This document shows positions 49,579-60,191 of a stretch of 64,000 nt of DNA, in pieces. The notes beneath the pieces were generated by a model, which was not told the DNA's origin, made no database searches, and saw only the letters and a program-made list of their open reading frames with translations. This DNA is from Phaseolus vulgaris (Eukaryota > Streptophyta > Magnoliopsida > Fabales > Fabaceae). Each line of letters starts with the position of its first letter. The stretch's first letter is position 1. The translations under genes and the position numbers were made by a program. The stretch covers positions 5,664,791 through 5,728,790 of the forward strand of contig NC_023753.2 in assembly GCF_000499845.2 (NCBI RefSeq), written 5' to 3'.

Positions 49579-50184
49579 TTATGATGAGCATATCTTTTTC
49601 CGAGGTAAAGTAAATGGTACTAATTAAGTAGTTGGTTGCATCATTAACTGTTGTGCAGCATGGAGTGATGGCACCGAGTTTTGGGACTCTCACCACCTCC
49701 ATTTAAGTATGGGATTTGCCAAACCAGGCGGTGTAAATATTTTCTCACTTCCTGCTACATGCATTGTTGTTACATACTATATTTAACACTTGAAGTTCTT
49801 TACATTAGCTCTTTTTCCTCAAGAGTAATTACGTTAATTTTTTTTGGAAGATTATACTTTCACAACTTTATTGAATTTCTATATACCATCTTTCATATAA
49901 TAGATTTAAAAATAAATATTTTAATAAAGAATAAATTTATAATTAAATAATATAAAAAATATTAAAATTACAGTTATAAAAATTATAATGTGATTATATG
50001 AAAAAATTTACGACTTTGAATTTAAAGAACATGTACCTTTTGCTTTTGATTTATTCCATATTTATAGGATCATAATAGATTTGGATTTTGGATCTAGAAT
50101 ATGATAAGTCATAAAGTTAAGCTGAATATTAAAGTAAGATTTGGTATATCTGATTAGACTAATTATATTATTCAAAGATTATAT
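49008..50184. other. intergenic; contains TA microsatellite
   Basis: The 3' flank of the KCS-like gene and AT-rich sequence. An AT-dinucleotide run covers about 49541-49573. No gene is seen. Confidence 0.5.
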
Positions 50185-50518
50185 CATAAGAAAATTATGA
50201 AATAGAAATCATTAATAGTAATTAAATTAGAGATAGTTTTAGAAACTAAAAAAAAATATTGGTTTTTAAATTGGTATCTAGTTAGCTATCAAAGTTTTTG
50301 CTACTAAAATTTTTGCTACCAAATTTAGAAACTAAATAATTGGTAGTTAAAACTTTGGTGGCTAATTAGATATCAATTTAGAAACTATTTAATAATAATA
50401 GAAACTAATTTAGAAATCAATTTTTTTTTAACTTTTAAAATGATCTCTAATTTAATTATTATAACTAATTATTTTGATATCTAAAAATTAATTTTTATTT
50501 CATTATTTTCTTCTAGTG
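50185..50518. mobile_element. fold-back MITE with CACTA-like ends, copy 3
   Basis: The best-preserved copy, ~334 bp. The left end is CATAAGAAAATTATGAAATA and the right end TTTCATTATTTTCTTCTAGTG, whose complement begins CACTAGAAGAAAATAATGAA. Arms: AAATTGGTATCTAGTTAGCT against GGCTAATTAGATACCAATTT around the central GCTACTAAAATTTTTGCTAC. Confidence 0.75.
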
Positions 50519-51517
50519 TTAGTTATCGATTTTAATTGTATTATTCATAAGATATTCGATCATGTTATTCATATATAACATACTCATAACATACTCAGTC
50601 ACTGTGATATATTCATCGTTAATATCGATGATAAACTTAATAATAAAAAATTCTTATCAATTTATTCATTCTGATTGAATTGGTTAATGCTTTCAACTGA
50701 ATAAAATATTTAAAAATATCTTATTTTGTTGTTGTTTTTTATATAAAAATATACATATGGAGAGCTACCTTAAAAAGTGAAACTTTAAACCTATTCACAT
50801 GCATTCTTGTTAATATTCAAGCCACACTTCATTTGACAATAAGAAACAAAAAAAAAAAAGACATAAAGGGTTGAAACCACCTTAAACATGCTTCAAACGG
50901 TGAAACGAATCGACATATGAATAAAAATAATGGGTTAATTCACTTAATCCACCGTAATTATTTTAGTGAGTTAGAGGAATTAATGATGTAAAGAATAAAC
51001 TGAGTTTATATTCGAATAAACATGCATTGAAATGGTGTGAATTTTCTCTGATCTTGGAGAAGGGATCTATTGCTACTACCTATGATCAGCTTCACCAAAT
51101 ACTTTTTCATGTTAACCTTTTTCGGTAGCATAATGACAATTTTAGAGTCACAAATGCAATACCAAATTTATGTAAACTGCTGCAACATTAATGGTGTTTA
51201 TGTGGCTACATCACAGATTACTACACTTTTTAAGTGCAAATTTACTTATTTTTTCATAAAGCAAAAGGCTAAAAGTTAGTTTTTTTTTATATGGAAAAAG
51301 TGAAGGTTTATCATGAGGCAATTGCAATTGGAATTTTTGTTTTGACCTAATTAATTGCAGTAGGGGCCATTAGAGTACTGTCTGCAGTGATTTTTGTTAA
51401 TATTAATTTGTACGACTGTCACCAAGGCCTTTAGTAGCTCTTTCTACGTCATCTTCTTAAATATTTGTTTCACGCGAGAAAGAATAATTAATTTTTTTTA
51501 TATAATTTATATGTCAG
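50519..51517. other. intergenic, no gene seen
   Basis: AT-rich sequence between two MITE copies. Short open frames only, without family resemblance. Confidence 0.4.
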
Positions 51518-51872
51518 TCATAACATTAAATAGAAATTATATAAAAAAATAATTAATTATTATATTTATTAAATTAAAAACTCTTCTAAACATTAAAATA
51601 ATTATTGAATTTGAAATTAATTTTTAATAATTAGTTACAAAGATTTTAACTAGTTAAAATATATCTTTGTAAATTTTAACTATTAATAGTTAAAATCTTT
51701 GAAATTAATTAAATATAAATTTAAAAATTATTTATCAATAATAAAAACTAATTTAAAAATAATTATTATTTTAATTTTTCGAATAATATTTAATTTAGTT
51801 AATATAATAATTAATTATTTTTACTTTTTAAAATTGATTTTTATTTAATAAAAAATATACTAAAATTATCTA
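51518..51872. mobile_element. fold-back MITE with CACTA-like ends, copy 4 (degenerate)
   Basis: It has the same body words as the other copies (AATAATTAATTATTATATTT at the left, AATTAATTATTTTTACTTTT and TTAAAATTGATTTTTATTTAAT at the right) and a central inverted pair AAAGATTTTAACTA / TAGTTAAAATCTTT. The ends are eroded. Confidence 0.55.
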
Positions 51873-52279
51873 ATTATATTGGATTTTTTGTAAGTTTTTC
51901 AATGTGTGTCATAAAGATATCTAACTAAAAAAATTACAAATTTACTGTACTGCACAAAGAAGCTTTTGGTGCAAAATTATTTGGAACCGACGTGTTTTAC
52001 ACTTATGATTCGACGGAAATCACGGAGTGGGCATATTATAATCACCAATGCTAAATGCTAATGAAAGGCTTAATTTGGTATGAACTTTTTTATTCAAAAC
52101 ATAACATGTTATAATAAGCTTAATTATAAATTAATAAAAAAACTTAGTGGTTAACTACTGAAATCATGGATCAGCATTACTTTTCTTGCTTTACAAATAC
52201 TTAAGTATTTTATTTGTATATTTTTAAGTAAAGTTGTTTTTTTTTTTCTAGTTTAAACTTTAAAACTTATGAATATTTA

Positions 52280-52629
52280 TAGTAAAAAAAAATATTACAT
52301 TCAATTTTAGAGAAAAAAAATAATTAATTATTATAGTGATTAAATTAGAGATATTTTAGAAAATATTTTTTTTAATTTCTAAATTAGTTTATATTATTGT
52401 TAAATAGTTTTTAAATTAATATTTAATTAGTTATTAAAGTTTTAACTACTAATTATTTAGATTTTAAATTTGATACAAAAATTTTGGTAGCTAATTAAAT
52501 ACCAATTTAAAAACTATTTAATAATAATAGAAACTAATTTAAAAATTAATTTTTTTTTAATTTTTAAAATAGTTTTTAATTTAGTCATTACTTATCGATC
52601 AAATTTTAATAATTTTTTTATTATTAGAT
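52280..52629. mobile_element. fold-back MITE with CACTA-like ends, copy 5
   Basis: Left end near TAGTAAAAAAAAATATTAC. Arms AATTAATATTTAATTAGTTA and TAGCTAATTAAATACCAATT, centre near TACAAAAATTTTGGTAGC. The right boundary is approximate. Confidence 0.6.
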
Positions 52630-54390
52630 GTAAAGTTTAGAGTAGAATAAGCAATTTCTTATGCTATAAATTTGTGAAAATGAAATTTGTGCTGCATAAC
52701 TTTTGGAAAACTAGAAAATGAACCGAAAAAACTGAAAATTTCACTAGTTGAACTACAACCCTGTCTCCGTAGTTAATACAACAAACATTGTACCAGGAAA
52801 GAAACAATTATCGCCATTTATTTGATGACTAGAAATAGAAATGATAAAGCATTAATCAGAGGATATGTTTTGTTTTAAAGTTCAACAACAGATGTCCTTT
52901 CCATTACTCTGCAAAGATCAGCAGTAAAGATGAACTGCCATTCTGCTTTTTGTTATACCATTGAATTCTAGTTTACCAGATAATTCATCTATATTACTAC
53001 CACTAATCCTCCTTTTCAGGGAAACACCTTAAAGATAGTGATTCAAACAATTTGACTTATTATTTTCACTATACTCTGTCAAATTTATTGTGTGCCAACA
53101 ACTTCGTATGTAACTAACATGATAGTGAAGACTGAAGACAACATTTATGTTTTGTATGATACATGGGACCAGTGCTATTCCAGAATAACTCTTCTAATTT
53201 GGTAGGGTTGAAATTAGTGTAAAAGAATGTTATTGTTAATACAACTTAAAGCATTGTCGATTTCACGAATAAGATCATTTTCGTAATCATTTTAAAAATT
53301 AATACTCGTTTTTGTTATATATGTTACCCAAGACTCTCATTAAACCCTTTGGCTTAACTCCATTATAATTGAGAAAAGAAGTAGCACTTTTTATTCATCA
53401 AATGTTGTTTACATTTGGCATGATCAAGTGTTTCGTCTTTAAACCAAATTATCAAAGGAATGATGTTATTTTATTTGCCTATTTTTTCTTTCAGCAACCA
53501 CATCTCTCCCACAGACATTTCTAGTACTTAATTAGCAGATATCAGTGTTACAGTAAATGTACATTGAGAAATTGATCAAAGAATCTAAAGGGCTATTGAA
53601 AACTACACCATTCATCATGAAAATATGTGTATGCATTCTGCAACTCTAGAACAAATAATTGAGGAAGTGGATGAATAATTGGCCACTAAGCTAGGGAATC
53701 TGAATTCAGCGGTGCTCAGATATATTACATGCATTCTGTGAAAGTGGGACCCATCATTAGATTTTTGTGTAAGAAGGACTAAATCTATTGGAAAAATTAT
53801 CCTCCATTGATCCTTGCAGGCAAGGTGACTGCTTTAACCTTTTGATGTTTTTACAGTGCTCATTGCTTTACTCGGTCAGAAAGAGTTTAAACCTTTTGTA
53901 AGATTATGTAAAAGTGGATTGAGTAACTGTTAAGTGAAAAATTAAAATCAACGAAATGAGTACTTTTTGTTTTAATGTTGGACAGCAAAGTGTTGTCTGG
54001 AAGACAAAGGAAACAGCAAGGTCACATGATGCTACTTGTTGGTAAGTGTGATGTAAAAATTGTGAAATAACACAAAGCAACAAAATAGAATTGTTTAGAG
54101 TGAGAGGACCATAGCTACATTAACTTCGTGCACCAACCACAAGGTAGCTCGTTTAACTCTTCATTCAACTTGCTTGGTATCCACAAAATAACCAGGCAGT
54201 TTTATTACCCGCGTAATGGTGACAGAGTAAAGATCACACACTCTTCCCCCTTCTCTTAAATATCTAAGGCACCAAAACACACACCACAATACAATAAACC
54301 ATGAAAACTCATTAAATTCTCTTCACCCATCTTTCTCCCTTCGAACTCGATACCTCAACCCCCCTAGTTTCCTTCTTCCTAGCACGTTAC
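52630..54390. other. intergenic; 5' flank of the subtilase gene
   Basis: No gene is seen. The last ~150 bases before 54391 are C/T/A-rich (ACACACACCACAATAC, CTTCTTCCTAGC) and are probably the subtilase 5' untranslated region. Confidence 0.45.
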
Positions 54391-56727
54391 ATGCGTCCAA
54401 TCACTCCATCGGAAAAGATGAGTCTAATTGTAACAATTTTTCTCCTCTTGTGTATACTATCATCTGCAAATGCTGAATTTGCCAAGAAGACGTACATCAT
54501 TCAAATGGATAAGTACGCAAAGCCTGACACCTTCTCCAGTCACATTGAATGGTATACCTCGAAAGTGAAATCAATTCTGTCCATCTCGGTAGAAGCTGAG
54601 ATGGAGAAGGAGGAGAGAATCATTTACACCTACCAAACTGCTTTTCATGGAATGGCTGCCAAGTTGAGCCGAGAAGAAGCTGAGAGGCTAGAGGCAGAAG
54701 AAGGTGTTGTGGCCATATTCCCGGATACCAAGTACCAACTACACACCACGAGAAGTCCAACTTTCCTTGGGCTTGAACCAGCACAAAGCACTAAAGTGTG
54801 GTCAGAAACGTTGGCCAACTATGATGTCACAGTGGGAGTGCTCGACACTGGGATTTGGCCTGAGAGTGAGAGCTTCAATGACACTGGCATGAGATCAGTA
54901 CCTTCTCACTGGAAAGGTGCCTGTGAGACAGGGAGAGGTTTTGCAAAATATCACTGCAACAAGAAGATTGTGGGGGCAAGAATGTTTTACCATGGGTATG
55001 AAGCAGCAACGGGTAAAATTGATGAGAAAACAGAATACAAATCGCCAAGAGATCAAGATGGTCATGGCACTCACACTGCAGCTACAGTTGCTGGCTCTCC
55101 AGTGCATGGTGCTAATCTTCTCGGCTATGCTTATGGCACAGCACGAGGAATGGCACCAGGAGCGAGAATTGCTGCTTACAAAGTATGCTGGACAGGGGGA
55201 TGCTTCAGCTCAGATATTCTGTCAGCTGTTGATAGAGCTGTGGCTGATGGAGTTGATGTTCTATCCATCTCTTTGGGTGGTGGAGTCTCCTCTTACTACC
55301 GTGATAGTTTATCTGTAGCTGCTTTTGGAGCAATGGAGAAAGGTGTTTTGGTTTCATGTTCTGCTGGCAATGCAGGACCTGATCCCGCTAGCCTCACAAA
55401 TGTGTCACCTTGGATCACCACAGTTGGAGCCAGCACAATGGATAGAGATTTTCCAGCAGAAGTTAGTCTTGGAACTGGAAGAAAGATAACCGGAACCTCA
55501 CTCTATAAAGGGAGAAGCGTGCTCTCAGTTAAGAAACAATACCCTTTAGTATACATGGGAAATATTAACTCAAGCATCCCTGATCCAAGATCTTTGTGCT
55601 TGGAAGGTACTTTAGATCGCAGAATGGTTTCAGGAAAGATTGTTATCTGTGACAGAGGCATTAGTCCAAGAGTGCAGAAGGGTCAAGTGGTGAAAAATGC
55701 AGGAGGGGTGGGAATGATTCTCATCAACACTGCAGCTAATGGAGAGGAGCTGGTTGCAGACTGCCATCTCCTTCCAGCAGTTGCAGTTGGAGAGAAGGAA
55801 GGGAAGGAGCTCAAACATTATGTGTTAACAAGTAAAAAAGCTACTGCAACTCTAGGTTTTATGGCTACAAGGTTGGGTGTTAGACCATCTCCTGTAGTGG
55901 CAGCATTTTCATCAAGAGGGCCCAATTTTCTTACCCTTGAAATTTTGAAACCTGATGTGGTGGCTCCTGGGGTGAATATTCTTGCTGCTTGGAGTGGAGC
56001 TATTGGTCCTTCAAGTTTGCCAACAGACCACAGAAGGGTGAAGTTCAATATACTCTCAGGAACTTCAATGTCATGCCCTCATGTGAGTGGCATTGCTGCT
56101 TTGCTCAAGGCTAGGCATCCAGAATGGAGTCCTGCTGCTATAAAATCTGCTTTGATGACCACAGCTTATGTCCATGACAATACCATCAAGCCTCTCAGAG
56201 ATGCCTCCAGTGCTGATGCCTCAACTCCTTATGATCATGGTGCTGGACACATCAACCCCAATAGAGCTCTTGACCCAGGTTTGGTTTATGATATTCAGCC
56301 ACAGGATTACTTTGAATTCCTGTGCACCCAGAAACTAACTCCATCTGAACTCGGAGTTTTTGCCAAGTATTCAAACAGAACTTGCAGACACTCTCTTGCA
56401 AGTCCCGGGGACTTGAACTACCCAGCCATATCTGTAGTTTTTTCACAGATAAATTCCTCTTCAGTTTTGACCGTTCACAGAACTGCCACCAACGTTGGCC
56501 CTGCTGTTTCCAAGTACCATGTTGTGGTTTCACCTTTCAAAGGTGCTTCTGTTAAAGTTGAGCCAGAAACCTTGAGTTTTACCAAAAAATATCAGAAATT
56601 ATCTTACAAAGTTACATTCACAACACAATCTCGACAAACAGAACCTGAATTTGGAGGTCTGGTATGGAAGGATGGTGTGCACAAAGTAAGAAGTCCAATT
56701 GTTCTAACATATTTGACACCAATATGA
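54391..56727 (+). CDS. SBT1.3: subtilisin-like serine protease (subtilase), SBT1.3 type
   Basis: Single exon, 778 residues, the usual size and structure for plant SBT1 genes. A signal peptide lies at about residues 10-28 (MSLIVTIFLLLCILSSANA); ATG codons at residues 1 and 10 are both possible. Order of domains: I9 propeptide (KTYIIQMDKYAKPDTFSSH to YQLHTTRSP), peptidase S8 with catalytic Asp152 (VGVLDTGIWPES), His225 (DQDGHGTHTAATVAGS), oxyanion Asn327 (SCSAGNAGPDP) and Ser559 (LSGTSMSCPHVSG), a protease-associated insertion at about 380-490, and a fibronectin-III-like C-terminal domain. All catalytic residues are present. It is a secreted apoplastic endopeptidase; subtilases of this group mature or turn over cell-wall and peptide-hormone proteins. 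The choice of SBT1.3 within SBT1 rests on recognition of sequence style (e.g. YEAATGKIDEKTEYKSPRD) and not on a tree. Confidence 0.96.
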   Translation: MRPITPSEKMSLIVTIFLLLCILSSANAEFAKKTYIIQMDKYAKPDTFSSHIEWYTSKVKSILSISVEAEMEKEERIIYTYQTAFHGMAAKLSREEAERLEAEEGVVAIFPDTKYQLHTTRSPTFLGLEPAQSTKVWSETLANYDVTVGVLDTGIWPESESFNDTGMRSVPSHWKGACETGRGFAKYHCNKKIVGARMFYHGYEAATGKIDEKTEYKSPRDQDGHGTHTAATVAGSPVHGANLLGYAYGTARGMAPGARIAAYKVCWTGGCFSSDILSAVDRAVADGVDVLSISLGGGVSSYYRDSLSVAAFGAMEKGVLVSCSAGNAGPDPASLTNVSPWITTVGASTMDRDFPAEVSLGTGRKITGTSLYKGRSVLSVKKQYPLVYMGNINSSIPDPRSLCLEGTLDRRMVSGKIVICDRGISPRVQKGQVVKNAGGVGMILINTAANGEELVADCHLLPAVAVGEKEGKELKHYVLTSKKATATLGFMATRLGVRPSPVVAAFSSRGPNFLTLEILKPDVVAPGVNILAAWSGAIGPSSLPTDHRRVKFNILSGTSMSCPHVSGIAALLKARHPEWSPAAIKSALMTTAYVHDNTIKPLRDASSADASTPYDHGAGHINPNRALDPGLVYDIQPQDYFEFLCTQKLTPSELGVFAKYSNRTCRHSLASPGDLNYPAISVVFSQINSSSVLTVHRTATNVGPAVSKYHVVVSPFKGASVKVEPETLSFTKKYQKLSYKVTFTTQSRQTEPEFGGLVWKDGVHKVRSPIVLTYLTPI

Positions 56728-58318
56728 AACTTCATTTGGACTACCTATAAGTTTAGCAGTATTTCTTTTTTTTTTTTTTGCAATAAGCAAAATTTTCTGT
56801 ACTATGAAGTGTATGCATCTTTATTACAGGAAAATGCCGGATATTGTCTGCTTTCAATAATGATCTTGTGTGCTAAATTGCCAAAAAAAAAAATTATGGT
56901 GTTGCCTCTTGCTGCATCTTAGACCTCAACTGGCATAATTTGTCCCATTTACGATTCATATGCAGATTGAAATCAACTAAACGGATTTTATCTTAAATGT
57001 TGTATTCACATGAGATCTCCTGTTTCATCAATGTCATCTATTAATCACGCAAACATTCAGGTAACATCTTTTCTTTTATAACTAGAAGAATCTGTAACAG
57101 ACGAAGCTGGTGCTATTAATATATAGCAATAGCTTAACAGCAGAAATACTAATTTACTGAAATAATTTAAGAATGGGAGCATCATACCAGACGTGTGCAT
57201 GACTTACATTTTTATGCATGATAATATTGTTTTTTCAGATCTTATATAGAATCGTGTGTGGTGGACATACACTCATTAATTATAGCAATTAATTGTTCTA
57301 CTGTAACTCATTTACTCAGTATTATGGCAGTTGAAACAGGACTCTTGATATTCCCGTTTCACGAAACACTATTTAATTGATAACATGAGAGAAGCTTTGA
57401 GCTGCACATTTAATTTTCAATGTTCTGAATCTTGTTTTGACATAGAATGCTGGTGCATTCATTTTGAGCATGACACATAGTACTCCTTGCATGTGAGCAT
57501 CAACAGCATAGCTGGATCTGACAAAAATTGTGGTCCAAAGAGTTTACAGTAATATTTTTTTATATTATGCATTTATGCATTATGACTCAAAAGAGTTCAT
57601 ATGCATGCAATGGTCTTATAAATCACTTTTTCAGGAAAGTAGTAGCACTGTTGATGAATAGTATTTGACAGTCATGAGAATAGTTTAAGCATTTAACACC
57701 TTCTTTTGTTCAGTTCTCAACTTTGAGATAAAAAATAATATTGTTATATTAATTGTATTTCAGATGAACCCTAAAAAGATGCAGAAGGAAAGGGGGAAAT
57801 AACTAATAGAAGAACTTATCTAAGGTTATAATTGATTTAGGACATGTTTAAACCCACTTCTTCATAAAAAATATTATAGGCCAGAAAAATTAATACTAAA
57901 TTATGTACAAATCTTTAAAAAGGTAACTTATCATATATATATATTAATGTGTTTACAATACTTTTTATAACACTAGTTTGTCTCTTCATCTATTTATTAT
58001 ATATTTTATTGTATCATTTTTTAAATATGAATCCTTTCTTGCCCTTTAAGCAAGGTTATCTCTGCAATGGAAATAAAGAAATTTGTATTTTATTCTCTCT
58101 ACCCCTTGTTTGTTGGGAGATAACTAACATTTTTATGGGATGTTGACTACATAATAAAATACCTGAGGATTATACTCTTTTTTTTCTTTCAGTTTCAATT
58201 TATAAGCTTTTGTATATTTTTATTGTATAAAAAATATTTTGCTTCATGGACATGATATATAGCAATCTGTTGGGTCTATTATTCATTTGAGAGAGAGTGC
58301 TCTTCAATTCCCAAATGA
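56728..58318. other. intergenic, no gene seen
   Basis: The 3' flank of the subtilase gene, with a T run just after the stop, then AT-rich DNA. No open frame of interest. Confidence 0.45.
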
Positions 58319-58725
58319 TGTTTTCTTCTTGCACCTCCATATTTTCTTTCAGCACCTCATACTTCCTAAAATATCAAAATTATTATGTATTTTATTAATA
58401 TTTTTTCTTTTAAAAATATTTAATAATTATAATCCGGAATATATTTCATAAAGAAAATACATTCTGAATTGGAGAATCTAAAAGGTATTAAATATTCTAT
58501 AAACTGAAATATGTTTCTTAAAAAATACATTCTAAATTATAGATTTTACAAAATATTTTCAGTTTTATAATTCAAAAGGTGTTATAAAAAATAAAATTTA
58601 AAATATATTTCTGAATATGAAAATATCTTCCAAATCTTATAATCAAAATATATTTTTTAAGGGTTAAATCCTTTTATCTAATATGTGGTTTCTCAGAAAA
58701 CTATGGAAATATAGGAAGAGAACGC
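58319..58725. mobile_element. MITE-like element of the GCACCTCC family, copy A
   Basis: The left end TTTTCTTCTTGCACCTCCAT and the right end AACTATGGAAATATAGGAAGAGA are imperfect complements. The AT-rich interior holds repeated words on the theme ATTCTGAATTGGAGAATCT and AATATATTTC. A related element lies at 59.83-60.19 kb and a relic near 2.3-2.6 kb. Confidence 0.5.
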
Positions 58726-59831
58726 CTTGTGGCTAAGAAGGCCAGATTACTTTTTATAACTGAAGGCCCAATTACTTTTTATAACTGAAGGCCCAAAATG
58801 TTGTAGCACAAGTGTACAAACATCTCATGCCAAAGGAAAAAAAATCCATTTCAACGTATACTCAATTAGATAATTTGCAATTAGAGATAAAAAAGTTAAT
58901 TAAATTAACAGTATATTATAAATTTGGATTTTTTTTTATTAAAAATTTCCATTAAATACTTATTAAAAAATTACTATTGAATATTTAAAATTTATTTTAT
59001 TTTAATCATCAACAAGACCCTTAATTTTATCTTTTTATCATCAATTTTTTGATAAAATTATTTTTTCTTCTTCAATTTCTTTCAACTCGTCGATTACCTC
59101 TCTCATAATAATAAATATTTTAATATTCAATAATTTTTTTTAATAAGAACTCAATTACTTAAATTTATTTTATGCCTAAAAATAGCAGTAATGGTAGATA
59201 AATTATGCAACACATCATACACTTTAGCTAAATTCATAACTTGAGTGACAGACAAATGTAAGTTTTTATAGACAAATTTTTTAAAAAAATTACCTAAAAA
59301 TATGGCCTAACATAATATATAAAATTTTTAAGAATAAGTTTTGTAACAATTTAACACTAAGCATAGTGAAAAACCAGGACAGTGTTCTTCACAAGTCCAT
59401 AAGAACACAAACACATGTGCTATGCAATTGCAAAGATTTTTTGCGTTTAAGTTTTTAAGATTCAAAGTCAAGAAATAAGAAGTGAATGATAAAAATACAA
59501 GATGTCCGTTGGAGTACTTGTTTTAATAAGTTATACAAATATTTTCAAGAAAAAAATGTATAAGAAAAGGAAATAAGATTAACTATTCTATAAATTAAAA
59601 TTAGTATAAGTATAAATAGAAAAAAAAACATATTTTAAAGAAGTTAATTTGACTATGCACGTTATTTGTAATCTTATGATATTCAACATTCACCCATTAT
59701 TTATAAAATGTTTAGAGGAATAGTTGTTCATATGAATTGAATTGTTTTATTATTTAACACGATCTCAATATTCAACAGCATGCTACTTATACTTTAAACA
59801 TTGAACCAGTCTACCCATTAGCCTCATGACT
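58726..59831. other. intergenic, no gene seen
   Basis: AT-rich sequence between two related MITE-like elements. The word CTTTTTATAACTGAAGGCCC is duplicated in tandem near 58752-58795. No gene. Confidence 0.4.
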
Positions 59832-60191
59832 GTTTCTTATTGAAACTTTATTGTGATACCTCCTATTTTTTAAAATATCAAAAATAATTTTTATTATATT
59901 GAATGTTTTTATTTTTAATTATGAAATCAATAAAATATTTTCATATTATAGAATCTATCTGAAAAATATTTTCTAGATTTTATAATATGAAATTTATTTT
60001 ATTAAAAAAAAATATATTTTAAATTGTAGAATTTGAAAGATATTTTTCTCCATATTCCACCATCTAGGTCTAAATAGAAAAAATAAATAAATTACAGGAT
60101 TCAAAATATATTTTATTAAGGAGAAAATGGTCTTTTTGCCTGACTTATGAGGTACAAGGAAAAACTATGGGAGGTGCAGGAAGAAATAGCC
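59832..60191. mobile_element. MITE-like element of the GCACCTCC family, copy B
   Basis: Left end near GATACCTCCTATTTTTTAAAA and right end ACTATGGGAGGTGCAGGAAGA. The right end is the complement of the left end of copy A at 58.32 kb. Interior words TATAGAATCTATCTGAAAAA and GTAGAATTTGAAAGATATTT match the family theme. No coding content. Confidence 0.5.
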
